From Azolla caroliniana (taxonomy: Eukaryota > Polypodiophyta), in NCBI GenBank assembly GCA_043228905.1, contig JBHGNT010000001.1:24862001-24926000 (forward strand): a stretch of DNA of 64,000 bases, given 5' to 3'. The position numbers and the translations under genes are program-made. The notes under the pieces were generated by a model that did not search any database, was not told the origin of the DNA, and worked only from the letters and a program-made list of their open reading frames with translations. Positions 19,236-31,983 of the stretch are shown here, piece by piece. Each line of letters begins with the position of its first letter. Positions within the stretch are counted from its first letter, which is position 1.

Positions 19236-20120
19236 CTACACTAAGAACGGTGATGGTGGCGGAAACAACCAACGAGGTGGAACATAATTCCACTTAACAT
19301 CATCACCTACATCCAACAAAATAGGAATAGGTGCCCAAACTCTACGAATTCTTCTTCTTTTCCGGTTAGCTTTATTTCCATAACCCTTATAACTATCATA
19401 CTCACCTTTTACTGTATGTATCACTAATTCCCAAAAGGTCTTAACCTGATCCACAACATGAATTTGTTCATCATTGTATAGTTTGGAACATCTTGCTTTC
19501 CACAAAACCCATAGGGCCAAAGAGGAAACAATCTACCAAACATAACACCGCGAGAAGAACTTGATTCCCGGTACGAAGGTTGAAATAGAGTACACCTAAA
19601 AACTTTTTACCTGTAAAGTCAATGAAGAATTATGATAATGATAAAAAGCCTTTTGCTAATCCAACATTCCCCAAAATACTGCACCCCACTTGAAAATGGT
19701 TGACCTATACTTACGACCTAATAACCTAAGAATTCGAAACCAAAAACTTTTGGCCGCAACACATTCCCACAAAACATGATGCAATGTCTCAACTGCAAAC
19801 CCACACATAACACATGATCTTTCAGGCATTGTTCCCCTCAATAAACCTCCTACTGGCAAGGCATAATGAATCATCAACCATCGAAAATGTAATACCTTAT
19901 TCATACACTTAAGTGACCAAAATTGTTTCCAGAACTTCAACATATGCGAGGATAACACATTACCTTCCTCCCAATATTTTTTCCCCGCAAGTACCGATTC
20001 ACTCTGATTGCGAAGAATGGGAGGACCTTCGTTTGCGAAGTGTCGGATTTGGACAACTTCCAACCATAATCAGATGGATCCCAATGCAAATCAACAATTG
20101 GCCTAGATTGTAAAACCCAA
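19236..20120 (-). pseudogene. LINE retrotransposon 3' part (zf-RVT domain)
   Basis: The minus strand encodes 'FWKQFWSLKCMNKVLHFRWL', 'ALPVGGLLRG', then 'CVMCGFAVETLHHVLWECV' and 'SFWFRIL'. This is the zf-RVT cysteine/histidine block at the C-terminus of plant LINE reverse transcriptases. Downstream, 'MALWVLWKARCSKLYNDEQI' (19236-19520) fits the short tail that often follows. Stops and a frame change separate the two pieces. The RT core is not present. Confidence 0.75.
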
Positions 20121-21021
20121 ATATGAGATCAATATTTAGCAATTAAGGGATTAGGATCTATAAAGATCTTTTTATCCAATCGAGCAATTACTCACACTGG
20201 TAACTGATTTGCAGAAGACATAATTGGAGCCTCCTCCTCCACTAAAAACAGTCTACCATTATCCAGAACTTCATAAAAATAAAGGCTACCATTTTGATGG
20301 TATAAATGAGCTCCTATAAGTATATATTAAGAGTCGAAAAAATACCATACCAATTCTGAAAATGGTCTAACTGCATAGTTGGCATTGTTACATGAAATAC
20401 CATGGACACTTGAGAGAACATAATATTTTCCCCTCTTAAATTAGACAACCTATTCCTCTGCTCTTGCGCTGAAGTCTCCGAAAAAATTAGCCACTCCGCA
20501 ACCATACAAGCAGGGCCACTATCCAATGCCGCCCAAGATAACCCGTAAAAGGATGTCCTACGAATTCTGTTCCACCCGTTGTTCCTTTGTAGCATCCACT
20601 TTCTTACTATTGACATCCTGGACTTGCACTACCAAGGAGACCGTCTCCAGCCTATGAAATTCTCCCAATACGGTGTATTTATCCTCCGCTGATAGCAGAA
20701 GGTCGACTGACTCATCACTCAAATGAGGCGACTTTAGGGGGGTGCACTGGACTCCTCTGCTCGCGTGTACAGGCCAGCCGAGAATGGTGTATGCAGTTGT
20801 TCTGTAGTCAACTTGTTGTTCATGTTCTTTGATCCTCTCGCGGTGGCAGCACTGTTTGCTCCATCCGCGACCTGTTCGGCAATCGTCACTGTGCTCTTCA
20901 TTCTCTCCGCCTCAATGAATTTTATTTAATAAGTTTTATTTAATAAATAAGTATATATTAAGTAACCTAGTATATTATTTAAATATAATAATATAGTAGA
21001 TAATTATTATTATTATTAAAA
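20121..21021 (-). other. Probable further LINE-derived sequence; no clear gene
   Basis: A 100-residue minus frame (20314-20616, 'RKWMLQRNNGWNRIRRTSFY') carries no domain I can name but lies in line with the LINE remnant. A 55-codon minus frame (20734-20901, starting 'MKSTVTIAEQVADGANSAA') is also open. Beyond about 20920 the sequence is very AT-rich with short repeats. I see no intact gene. Confidence 0.3.
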
Positions 21022-21526
21022 TGTGTGAGAAAGATTTTATATTAGACATATATCTATGTATTTACTTTAAAAGTAGTGAGCAAAAAAGAAGAAGTAAAAG
21101 CGTAATTCTATGGTGGAGCAAAGAAGTGTGCATAAAGGAAGAAAAAGTGGAGCAAAGCAATGGTCAAAAATATATGAAAAAGATGAACCACTCAAGTCAA
21201 ACATGCAACTAGAAAGAGACAACCTCTCCTATAAAAGGCAATGCATAGATGTAAGAGTGTGTTAAAAATAGAGAAGCACCCTCCTCAAGCTAGAGTTAAC
21301 TTATGTTAATCCTCTTCTCTCCTAAATCATCTAAGCTATTCATGCTCATGTATAAGCAATAATCCTCTTCTAATATAATCTATTTGATGTATATGCTTGT
21401 CTAATTACAAGAATCTCTTCTTATGTCTCATGATATTTTAGTTTATGTCACTAATTAAACATATATTATGAATTACAAGTGGTCTACTACTCTTCTAGCT
21501 ATGTGAGAATAGCATAAATTCTCACA
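21022..21526 (+). mobile_element. Possible solo LTR
   Basis: The block begins TGTGAGAAAG and ends AAATTCTCACA, so its ends are inverted repeats (TGTGAGAA/TTCTCACA) of LTR type. A plus-strand TATA box (CTATAAAAGG) lies near 21231. I could not find a clear target duplication, and no related LTR is in the window, so this stays tentative. Confidence 0.4.
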
Positions 21527-21541
21527 TGTTTGTACAGAATA

Positions 21542-22240
21542 TTATTTTGAAATTGAGTTTTTGAGCCTTCTGCTCTCTCTCTGTCTCTCCCGCGTACTCT
21601 CTCTCAGACACAATTGTTCTTTGTGTTTACCGTTCTCTGTTGTAATTCGGTTGAGCCGGTTGTGTCTATGTAGCTTCCGCACGCTATTCTTTACAGAATG
21701 TTTCCCGTGAAGGGGGAGACTACTCATCAACAAAAGAGATTTCAACTTGTCGTCAATTATCATCCCTTGGGTCAAAATCTGGGAATTGATGCTCTCATAT
21801 TTGTTCAAGTGTGCTTGGACCGAATCAGATTCTCTCATCCGAAGATTGTATAGGTGCCGAATCAAATAAATATTTGTGGTGGCCACCTTCTTTTCATATG
21901 TGTCTGATAGAGTCTTCCATAGTTGGTATGTTGTAGAACATGTCTACACTGTATAGTAGACCGATTCAGGCAGGTGCATCCATAGTTGGTATGTTGTAGA
22001 ACATGTACACACTGTATAGTAGACCAATTCAGGCAGGTGCATTCAAATGGTGGCACAAGCTATACTATCGAGCTTCTTCCACTCATTTAGCTTGTATTCA
22101 TTTGGAGCCGATTCATTCTCGATTGGGTCAATCTGACCTTTCACAATCAAGTAATCTGGCTTTTTCTCCTTCTAAAAATTGAAGTTTGTGTCGTCAAAAT
22201 TCCTAAGACTCATCTTTGACGAGCCGGATGCAGAAGCCAT
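21542..22240 (-). pseudogene. Ty1/copia Gag fragment with internal 63-bp duplication
   Basis: The minus strand starts 'MASASGSSKMSLRNFDDTNF' (near 22240), followed by 'YLIVKGQIDPIE', and later 'YLIRHLYNLRMRESDSVQAH', the UBN2-type Gag. Two tandem copies of about 63 bp (21913-22038) both encode 'MHLPESVYYTV' plus 'CSTTYQLW'. Stops lie in the repeated part and near the start. Gag is cut at 21542, and pol is absent. Confidence 0.75.
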
Positions 22241-22647
22241 TTCTTTGACAAAAGTCGACTAGTCAGAAGTCTTGCTCAAAGTGACTACGATCAAGGGAAA
22301 GGGTGTGAAACCGTCTGATTTACCCGAAATGTGATCTAGCCGAGTTGAGCACAAACACAAGAGTCGATTGATCAAAAGTTTTGCCAAGAGTGTCTATGAC
22401 CAAAAAAGAGGTGCAGTGGACTGGTCTGCCTAAAGTATGGTCTAGCCAAATTGCACACAAACTTAACCAAGTGCTTTTTCCTATCACAAAACAAAAATAT
22501 GCAGTGGCCAAACAAAAGATTTCAATTGGATTGAAATCTTGGAGATCTTGTTCAGGAGATCCGACAAACTTGAAGTTTTTAACAGTCGAATCAAAAGTGT
22601 TGATGATGGAAGGATGAATGACGACCAACAGCGAAAAAAAACCTATG

Positions 22648-22900
22648 GCTCTGATACCAACTGTTGGGAGTGTGGTCGTCAATTAAATGGTCTAAAACAC
22701 GGCATTGTATGCTAAAAACGAGTTGATGGAAATGGAACAAAGATGAACAAAAATGAAAAAGATAGACTACAAGATTAACAACAATGGAGACAAGAGAGAG
22801 AGAGAGAGAGGAAAACTCAGAGGCACAAAATATACATTGTATATTCAAATGGCAACATTGACATCAACCTTACAAACTAGGTTACAAGTCGGTTATATAC
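22648..22900 (-). mobile_element. Primer-binding site and 5' LTR end of the copia at 21.5-22.7 kb
   Basis: The minus strand reads TGGTATCAGAGC (22648-22659), the standard initiator-Met tRNA primer-binding site of plant copia elements. It is preceded by an LTR end CTCCCAACA (inner edge 22662). A minus-strand TATA-like GTATATAACC lies near 22890. The outer LTR end was not found, so the right limit is approximate. A ~390-bp leader separates it from gag. Confidence 0.6.
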
Positions 22901-24599
22901 TCACCAAACTCGGGCAACTACCCTTTATGCTATTTACATAAATAGCCTAATCTAGTTTGTCCAATAAATTAGTGTGAATATGTCCATTATATTACCGTAT
23001 TCGATGTCTTTTTCTTCTTCTCAAGCATACCTAAAGACGAATTCTCTATCGAGCACCATCACATGTTGGCTTTAGAGAAGGCATTCGGCAAACTCACACA
23101 TCAGTCATGAAAGGGGACCATGAAGTGGCTTGAGAACACTACTTCAACCCAAAGGTGGTTGTTGATCATTGGCGAGGTCTCGACGACCTACTTGACTCAC
23201 ACCTTCACCAGAAACTCGATCAACTCCCCAAACTTTGTTTCCTTTTATGCTTAGTGGTTGCCTTGTAATTACCCCATATTGTACTTAATCACTTTGAAAA
23301 TTTTGGAACCCCTACGTTATAAAAGGATTTCTTGTATAATTGAGCATCTACTTCTTAATAGGAGGTCATTTGGTCTTAATCTCGTGTATTTACATTAATC
23401 TCATATATTATTCCTAATCTTGTGTGCTAATCGGCTCCTTGGAGCATTCATGTCCTACACTCATGTACTACATTCACGTCCCTACGTTCACATCCTACAT
23501 TCGCGTCCTATGTTCGTGTCCCAACTTTCATGTCCTACATTTGTATCCCAATCTTTATGTTCTCCCTACTCCAAGACCCCCACGCATGCATGTTTATGAG
23601 ACATCAACCAAACAACTATTTTTACGTATGGTAGAAAAGTAGATATCAAAGACAAGAAAAATAGAATGCCCATAGCTCACAAAATGTTTGCTGGCAGACA
23701 AAAACTATTTTCTCATATGTTGACCTATATGCATCCCAATATTAGTGGGAATTACCGATTTGGCCTTTCATGTCATGTATCAATGTTGCCTTGTCTTGAC
23801 TTCTTAAAGACCACCATTAATCTGAACATATATATATATATATCTACTTTCAATAACTTTTAAAAGACATAAACTGAAACAAATCTTAATGCTCGTCATG
23901 GTAAGAGGATTAGTACTATGTGATAGAGAGTTACAATGAGTTATAAGACTTTCTCGAGGTTGGCTCTATGTTAATTAATGACTAAATTGGGTCAACTATC
24001 TTACAACATTTAACGAAATATGGTCATGGAAAAGCTGGATGAAGCAGCTCGAACAAATGGGCAAGCCATGAATAAGGTTCACATGATATACAAAACAAAG
24101 TTCTTAATATTACATGAACTACGAGCAATCCAACACAAAGCACGGGCACAGATGGACTATTGGGTGAAGTCATATATTTTATCGTAGATGGAGCATGCGG
24201 CATCGGAAAAAGGTTCTAATTGTGTGCCCCTTCATGACAAGTACCCGAATCATTGTGCATCTATGATATTGATTTCACATTTGGGCATTCGCAGTGCCGG
24301 GACGTGGACATGGACGCGGGGCGAGAGGAGGGGAGGGAGGTCATGAAGAGGAGGAGTTGGTATATGTACAAATAAGTAAGCGTAAAAAATAAATAAAAAC
24401 CCAACACGTGGAGGCTAAAGAACATGACCAAATGGAAGCCCCCCCCACTTTCAATACAGAGCTAAATTCATGGAGGATCATGTAGGGGATGAAAGCTTTG
24501 AATGAATCTCTGAGACACCAAACAGGAAGAGAAGGGAAGAGGAGATCATCTTTTAAAGATTTTCTTTTTACATAGAAAGGAAGAGAAAGAGAAAGAGAG
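22901..24599. other. Intergenic, no gene seen; short degenerate repeat at 23.43-23.58 kb
   Basis: No supportable gene. At 23430-23580 a degenerate ~16-bp unit (CATTCATGTCCTACA-like) is repeated about eight times. A TATA-like TTATAAAAGG occurs near 23317. The stretch 24000-24599 should contain the VDAC promoter; a purine-rich run (GGAAGAGAAAGAGAAAGAG) lies just upstream of the start codon. Confidence 0.5.
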
Positions 24600-26624
24600 A
24601 TGTGGTGGGCGAATTATAGTGGTGGTGGTGGTGGTGGTGGTCCGCCATGTGTGTTTGCAGAGGTTGGGAAGAAGGCCAAGGATGTGTTGAGCAAAGGCTT
24701 GTCCACCGGCCACATGATGCTCTTCTTCTCCCACTTGACGTCCACTGGCGCCTCCTTGTCCACCACGCCCATCCTCACCTCCCAGGGCCTCCTCATGGCC
24801 ACCGTCTCCTCCTCTTTCAAGACCGCGGGCGTCAAGGCGGACCTCTCCTTCTCCTCCCCCACAAACCAGGTAATCTTCTTCCCTGCATTTATGCCTTCCA
24901 TAGATCCATTGACCTTCCTTTCCTTCTTTGTGTTGTAGTTTTTGCATCTTAGGACCAAACCCTTCCACATCATCTTTTCATGTGTTACCATTTTTGCACC
25001 ATGGGATATGCTGCATGTTTCTAATAGCTTTCTATATTCAGTTGAATCTTGTATGCATGCCAAGGTACTACATTTTTCCATAATTTGTTTCCTATGTCAT
25101 GATCGGTTTTTTTGGGGAGAAGCCGCCTATTGTCTGAATCTTTTGACATGTCCACCATCGCTTGCTTCGATTGATCGTATTGAATCCTTGACATGTTCCA
25201 CTATTCTAATTATTTGCACAGCAATCAATTCCCTACAGTTAGTGTTTGCCATTCCATTTGCCTCACGACAATTGACTATTCTACAAATAGTTCCTCTTAG
25301 AGCCCATTTCTTAATGGGCAAGATCCACAATACTAAAAAAAAAGGCTGTCCCATTTATTATGCATATGAAAGTCTCTGTCAGTAGCACGGACCATCCAAA
25401 TTTTACATGACAAAGCAAGATATGTCCACAAAAATCCCATTTTTACATGACAGTGCTGGGTATGTCTGAATATTGCATGCCACATGTATGATATGCAAAA
25501 CGGTGTCAGAAGCCAGTCCTATAATGCAAAAAAAGGGAGCCCTTACAATATGCCAATTATTCCATTATTTCACACGAGGGCAAAATAAAACATGATACAT
25601 GTTTCCAGTTCTACATTTTCATTTTGTCATGAAAACACATCCACCCGTCTATATGATATTTTTGTAGCATCTGTTTGTAGTGTAGCATTCCGTGGCAAAG
25701 AATTGTATATACTGGTTAGTATCCACCATCTATCTTGCTCTTGATCTTGCTTTTAATTCCTATAAAATAAATTTTATAATGCAATCCAAATGCAAAAATG
25801 TCTTTAGAACAGTAATAATAATATTATGCATTGTTGGAAGCTAAGGTGAGTATTTTCTAAGATAAGCTTTGAATCATCAATTACCCCAAATATTTGATAA
25901 GTTTCGAAATGGGACTTTTTATAAGATAACCGCTGAGACGACATATGAAGATCTTGCCCCAGGCTTGAAGTTTTCATTGTCAACAGCAATCCCTGATGCT
26001 AGCCAACTAGGGAAAGCCGAGTTGGTATATCGGCGTGAGGCCGCAGCCGTTACAACCACCATGAAGGGCCTGAAAACTACACCGATTCTAGAATGCAGTG
26101 CCAATTTAGGGTCAGAGAAGTTCTCGGTCGGAGGTAGTGTTGTATACGATACACAGACGAATGTGTTATCCAACATGGTAGCAGGTGAATATGATCTGTG
26201 GCATTTTTATTCTCTTTAACAAAGTGTACTAAACAAATATAGGATTTCTATTGTCATCTTCTTGACAGGGTTTGGTTATGTTGCTTGTCCGATGTCTTTG
26301 TGTCTCTTGTATAATCCCAAGAAGGGTGACAAGAACTTGACCCTGTATTATTCACATGAGGTGAATCCCAATCTCTCTCTAGCCATGCATGTTGACTATG
26401 AGCAGGAGGCAAGAATTAGCAATTCAGAAATTGGTGGATCATACAAGCTTGATCCACAAACAAGTTTGAAGGCCAAGATGAGCAATACAGGAGTCATAAG
26501 TACACTTTTGGAATATGAGCCAAAGCCATTAGTTACATTGGGGCTTTCTGCCGAGTTCAACGGCAAGCTTTTGTGGTCAACTAAGCCAAAATTAGGGTTT
26601 AATGCGACGGTGCTATCGATTTAA
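24600..26624 (+). CDS. Mitochondrial outer membrane porin (VDAC)
   Basis: This is a voltage-dependent anion channel: a beta-barrel in the mitochondrial outer membrane passing ions and metabolites such as ADP/ATP. I read three exons: 24600-24869, 25926-26184 and 26269-26624, with GT-AG introns, giving 294 residues (plant VDACs are about 275). Family blocks seen are 'VGKKAKDVLSKG' (N-terminal helix), 'TAETTYEDLAPGLKFSLS', 'LTLYYSHEVNPNLSLAMHV' and 'YKLDPQTSLKAKMSNTG' near the porin signature. The N-terminus is odd: 'MWWANYSGGGGGGG' from a GGT repeat replaces the usual short MxxxPGLY-type start. Exon 2's acceptor (ATAAG before ATAACC) is chosen for frame and homology and is the least certain boundary. 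Confidence 0.9.
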
Positions 26625-28969
26625 CATGTTTTGGTTTTTCATCCATTTTGACGCTAGATACACAATGTTTGGGTTATATTTAACATGTTTTACTTTTTCA
26701 TCTTTTCTTGATGCAAAATACGCAAAGTTTAGTGTAGTAAAGAGAGTGATTGGCCTCAATCTGAGGTACTAAATTTGGTTTGAATTATGAGCTAACTTGA
26801 AATTAACGACACGATTGTTTCTGTTATTAGAATTACAGTAAGATATCTTCCTGATTATAAAACCTCATCAGAGGTAGTAGTTCTAATCCTTGGCAATCTT
26901 GAAATTAATTTTTATGACTTGTTTCTGTGAATAAAAGAAACAACACAAATATTTCTTCCTGATCATAACATTCCCACATATATTTTATCCCAAGGAAAAT
27001 TCGGTTGCCCACTTATATTAAAATTTATCATAGTTTTTGTTTGTGGGCAGATGAGTGCAACTTCATTCTTATTCTTTATTACCTTCAATGATGTTGCATT
27101 AGGATTTTAGATGTGGATAAAACTAATTGGAATGTTTGCATCTTATTAATGCGTACAGATGACATAATTTAAACATTGATTGTATGAATTTGGTACATTA
27201 GAATCGTGTAATACATATCTAGATAATGACTTTCAGTAGAATTAGCCCTATTTTGAGAAACTGAATTCTGGGTTATCAAGATAATAATTCGAGAGACCAA
27301 GCTCAAAGTTGGGGCTTCAACTATGTATATGCATCCCGAGTAGTTGGGGCTTCACTGTAATTAGTGACTTCAAAATGGAATGAATAGTTAACATGGTTAG
27401 AGGTTCTGTATGGTCTCTGTTTAGCAACTAATCATATGCATTTGCTAATCCAAGGCCTGAGATCTGTATGGTCTATCTGGCAACTAATCATATGCATTTG
27501 CGAGCCGGATTAATATTCCTTTCAAAATATGGCTACATAAATTTATACAAATAGCATATTTAGTGATGGAACGTGCATGGCATGATATTTGGCAACTATG
27601 CTAATTTACATTCACGTGGAAGCATGTGTCGGCTGTAAGTTTGCAATGGATGTATAACATCATGAAAAAACATTTACTTGCATCTTTACTTGCAGTCAAG
27701 ATTCATACTAAATATATTAGGGGGATACATACTAAATATATTAGGGGGATACGTTTAAATTATGCAATGGATGTAAACATCATGAGATTGTTTTTACTTG
27801 TTCCTTTACTTGCAGTCCAGATTCATACTAAATAGATTAGAGGGATATGTTTCAATTACGGCGGCTTTAATGAAAAAAGGGAATGGTATTGGGCAAATGA
27901 AAGGACGATGTAGTAAGAGGGGTAAATGTCTTCTTAATCAATTAATCGTGGCCCAAAACTCAACCATTTTGCTTATTATCAAATGACTTAACAAGACGTG
28001 ATTATTCCGTAGCCCACTAGAAGTAGAGCAACATTTCTTTTATAGAGTGCCCCACTAAATTCTAATCAAGTTGGATCAATGCCATCTACACCAAACAAAA
28101 CTTACCATGGTACATTCAACACATAACAGGGATCTCTTGTAAAAGGAAATATACCTCTTGGGACCGAATTATATAAATGCATTACATTTTCCCCAAATTG
28201 TGTTAACTTTTTTACAATGCTCTTTTGCTAGGTGAAAATGTGGCAAATTGAGAGTGTCTTAAGAAAGGTAAAGAAACTGGACCCTATTTCTCCCCAATTA
28301 TGTACACAAACAAGGCAAACAATTGGCATCCAAGTGGGTCAAAATAGAGAGCATGAGAGCTGAGAGACGGTTATGAGTGTGTGTGTGTGTGTGTGTCCTT
28401 TGGTCGCTAGCCTAGTTATATATAGGTGTTGTTTACTGTGGTAATTGAAAGAGCTGTTCTGAGGTGCAATAAAACTATTAGCTATAAGTTAATCTATTGG
28501 GTTTTATCTACTACATTAAAGTTATTTGACATCTAAAGATAGGTACATAGATGTGTGTGTGTGTGTGTGTGTCTGAAGCTAATTAAAACTAGTTTTGCAA
28601 ATAAATGGTCTAATGGCACTAGATTTTGATCCTCTTTTTTTTTTCCATTGGGATGGCAAGGAGAAGACAATCTGCAGCTATTACCAGTACATAGCAATTG
28701 ATTTTAGTTGCATTTGGAACTTAAGAGCCTGGAGTGTTTTTCTCTTTTCCTACTGTAGGAATCGAGTGAAGAATCGAGAGCCGATAGATGAGGAGTTGCA
28801 ATGGCATGAAGAGCGGCAACAGGAGCCGCATGCGTTGCAGTGGTAGTTGCAATTGGATGCTGCTCCGCCATGATTGCACAAGCACACATAGATGGTATGA
28901 TCTGCATCATGATATGATTTTTGGAAAGGGTGGCCACCCATTCCATTCAAAACAGTGCACAAGGAATGC
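26625..28969. other. Intergenic, no gene seen; ~130-bp duplication
   Basis: Two copies of about 130 bp lie at about 27635-27760 and 27761-27860, sharing 'TTACTTGCAGTC', 'AGATTCATACTAAATA' and 'ATGCAATGGATGTA'. A smaller unit, 'CATACTAAATATATTAGGGG', is itself repeated at 27707 and 27728. A pair of 'ACTAATCATATGCATTTGC' copies lies at about 27426 and 27483. GT microsatellites occur at 28377-28397 and 28552-28571. The VDAC 3' UTR should start just after 26624. Confidence 0.5.
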
Positions 28970-29664
28970 TCAATGAATAGCTGAGAGAGCAACACACACA
29001 CACACACAATTTGTTACAACAGTTATATGTACATATATATATATATACCTTTGGGAGATGGAGATGGAGCAGGAGCAGGGGCTGGTGGTGGAGGAGGAGG
29101 AGGTGCAGGAGGCGGTGGAGCAGGTGCAGCAGCAGCAGGAGGAGGAGGAGCTGCTGGTGATGGTGATGGTGATGGTGATGGTGCTGTTGCAGGACGGGCT
29201 GCTGCTCCTGATGCTGCAGCAGCAGTAGGGTTAGGGTTTGCAGGAGGGGGATTAGCAGGGCTGAGTACTTTGGTAGCAGTGGAGGAGGAGGAGGAGGTAG
29301 CAGTGCTGGTTGTACAAACTTTGGCCAGGATGTATGCGAACAGAGAAAACAGGACGATCCCAAGCACCACGAAGAGGAGCTCCTGCGATCCCACCACAAT
29401 GTTGTCGGAGCCGACCTCGATACCACTACTACCACTACCACTATTCGACTGCAGCTGCTCCCTGCTACTACTACTATTACTACTACCACTACTGCTGCTG
29501 CTGCTGCTGCTGCTGTGTGTCTGATTCTTCACCATCATGTCACATGTGGACAAGCTCATGCAGCTCTCTGCAGGCGATCGAGGCGGAGGCGGCGGAAATG
29601 ATGGTGGAGATGCAAACGTTTCCCAAGCAGCAGTAGCAGCAGCATCACGACGCATCATCCTCAT
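28970..29664 (-). CDS. Pro/Ala/Ser-rich single-pass membrane protein, function unknown
   Basis: I read two exons on the minus strand: 29049-29664 and 28970-28980, joined by a GT-AG intron (donor AAAG/GTATATAT, acceptor CTCTCAG), giving 208 residues ending 'SPKAIH'. Order: a Pro-rich N-terminal segment ('FPPPPPRSPAE'), a Ser-rich run, one clear membrane segment ('ELLFVVLGIVLFSLFAYILA', about residues 113-132), then a long Ala/Pro/Ser tail with poly-Pro. No signal peptide or catalytic domain is seen. The frame stays open upstream to 29730 through GACA/GA repeats, which I take as 5' UTR. The tail suggests extensin-like or cell-wall contact, but that is only a guess. Low complexity lowers confidence. 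Confidence 0.5.
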
Positions 29665-29957
29665 CCTCCTCCCTCTATGATCTCCCTCTCTCTCTCTCTG
29701 TCTGTCTGTCTGTCTGTCTGTCTCATGCACCCATACAGGGAGGGGGATGCAGACTGGAACCCTGGGAAGAGGAGGTGGAGGAGATGAGATGAGATTTTGA
29801 GGTCTGAATTGAATTAATGGAAATGGAGGAGCAGGAGGAGCTGAGACAGCAACATGTGGAAGGAGGGGAGAGGGCGGCTGCTGATGACCACTAGCACTAG
29901 CAGGAAGGAGGGGATCCCACAGCTATATAGCTCATCAGAAATTACGTCTTTCTGTGT

Positions 29958-29998
<41 letters not shown>

Positions 29999-31978
29999 TA
30001 TGGCGATAATGTCTATCTATCCATCTACATACATGATGTACATATCTATGTCAAATCAATCTGGTGTCTGTGTCTGTGTCTGTGTCTGCAGGGTAGGAGT
30101 TAGTTGAGGGGTCTGGCTTGAAGACGATGATGATTGTGTGTGTGTGTGTGTGTGTTATTTGGCGATTGCGGATTCGAACCCTGGACCGACCCGATCAACC
30201 CCCTTCCTCTTCCGAACGAACGAACGAACAAACAAACACGCACGAGAACCTACTACCCCCATTCCTTCCTTCCTTCAGGAGCCTATTATTATTATTATTA
30301 CTATTATTATTATTATTATTATTATTTGTTAATTCTTATTCTTATTGTATGTATACATATTTATATATGTACGTATAACAGAATGGATATGGTTAGGCGC
30401 AATAAATATAAACTACAAAAACATCGGACCCACCACATTCATACTTGACTACGTAACAGCATACATACATACATACATGCATGCATACACACACAATACA
30501 TACATACATATTTGCTCGACTCTCGTTCTGAAATCTCCTAACCCTTAACTCACTCTCATTCTGAACCCTACATGTACAACTACAGTCTACACACACCAAC
30601 AAGAAAATGGTGCCGACTTTATCGACACCTTCATGTTGTGATGTTCCGAAACATGGTTGAGTACGTTAAGATCAACAAGATTCTTACATTTTAATTCCCT
30701 GTCCGTGATGTTTGAGTAGGATGGGATCGATTGCCCAACTGACTCTAATTGGATTTTATCATGTTATGTACTTTAAGCATAGCTAGATAGCCTAGTATAA
30801 ATGGCAAACAATACATTTCATTTGTAGAACATTTCGTATCTACACCATAATGTTTTGTGATAGGCCCGTGGCTATGTTGTGATGAAAGTCAGAAGTAAGG
30901 ATACATACATGTTGTGTGTGTATGTATGTATGTATGTGTGTGTGTATGTGTGTGGGCACACTTTCAAGTGAGCAAGTGTGCATGCGTACATACATCATGT
31001 GGCAATTGTGACACTATTCAACAACGTGGCATGTTACGAATACTAGTGCTTTCATACAATTAGGTGCAAGTGTGAAACATGCAACCTTGTTCATCAACGA
31101 CTATTGATATTTATGCACTCATCTTCCTCAAAGTTTTACCAAAGTTCATTTCTCAAGCACATTCTTTTTTCAATCAATTAGCAATGCCTATGAGACACAA
31201 TACCGTTCGCCACATGTAGTTTTGTATCAGTCCACATTCCTTCTCTCGAGTCTCAATTAAAGGTCTATCTTTCATCAATGCACTTTTATTGAAATCTCAT
31301 CATTAAAATGTCGATATATGGTCCAAATGGTAAACAAAAGTCAAATGCTCTTGAATTATAAAGAAATCCAAAATAAGTCACTTAAAATTTTGTCCTAAGT
31401 TCTAACCTAATAGCTTGTTAAAAAAAGTTATATTAGCTTACTAGCTCGTTAAATTTCTATTTTAACCTATTGGCTAGAGTCGAGAATTACATTAACATAC
31501 CTAAAGAGTTTGAATCATAGAAATTATATTATATTTCCCGATTCCTAGAGATGTTTGCACTCATGCTACTTGCATGCAAGGCTTCAAGATGAAATATTTG
31601 GCCATAACATAAATGGCGTGAATGAGGACACGAGGTATAATTCACCATTTGCCTTGTCTTAATATGTCATCTACAATCCACTTGGAAAGTAACTATGACT
31701 CTAGCCTCACACATTTTCTTTTCAATATTAGCATCTTCAAGCACTTCATGTTAATATTGTAAAGAACTATAGAAGTTCTATCAAGGATAGTTGGACAACA
31801 CATTGGAGATGATAGAATTTGTGTGTATGGGCATGTGTGTGTTCTATGTATGTTTGTGAGGAGAGAGAGAGAGAGAGAGATTTTATTATCAACTTTGGAG
31901 GCCAAATATGACCTATTCACATAATACATGAGAGAGAGTAATGAAAGTATTGGCTAAGGTCGCAGATGAGTGGAAAGC
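29665..31978. other. Intergenic, rich in microsatellites
   Basis: No gene is supportable. Simple repeats include CT and GTCT at about 29686-29724, GT at about 29961-29997, CTGTGT near 30066-30090, GT near 30136-30153, GAAC near 30215-30235, TTA at about 30287-30327, ACAT near 30460-30510, and GTAT near 30915-30945. From 31850 to 31978 the sequence belongs to the dispersed repeat also found at 50.4 and 58.8 kb ('GGAGGCCAAATATGACC'). Confidence 0.6.
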
Positions 31979-31983
31979 AATGT

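Noticed and set aside
24546-25081. Minus-strand frames of 140-155 codons over VDAC exon 1
   Set aside because: Antisense to the VDAC coding exon and intron; no homology of their own.
28750-29007. Minus-strand Cys-rich frame ('CLCNHGGAASNCNYHCNACG')
   Set aside because: It resembles a small Cys-rich peptide, but splicing from the upstream exon enters another frame and stops after 'AIH'. Its own start lies in a CA repeat. It may be 3' UTR, so I did not call it a gene.
29027-29524. Plus-strand Gly/Ala-rich reading frame of about 165 codons
   Set aside because: It is the antisense shadow of the Pro/Ala-rich gene on the minus strand, created by GC-rich triplet repeats; no start context or homology.
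30170-30180. Perfect B-box complement (GGATTCGAACC) suggesting a minus-strand tRNA gene
   Set aside because: No A box at a suitable distance and no matching T-stem or acceptor stem; likely chance or a tiny tRNA remnant.
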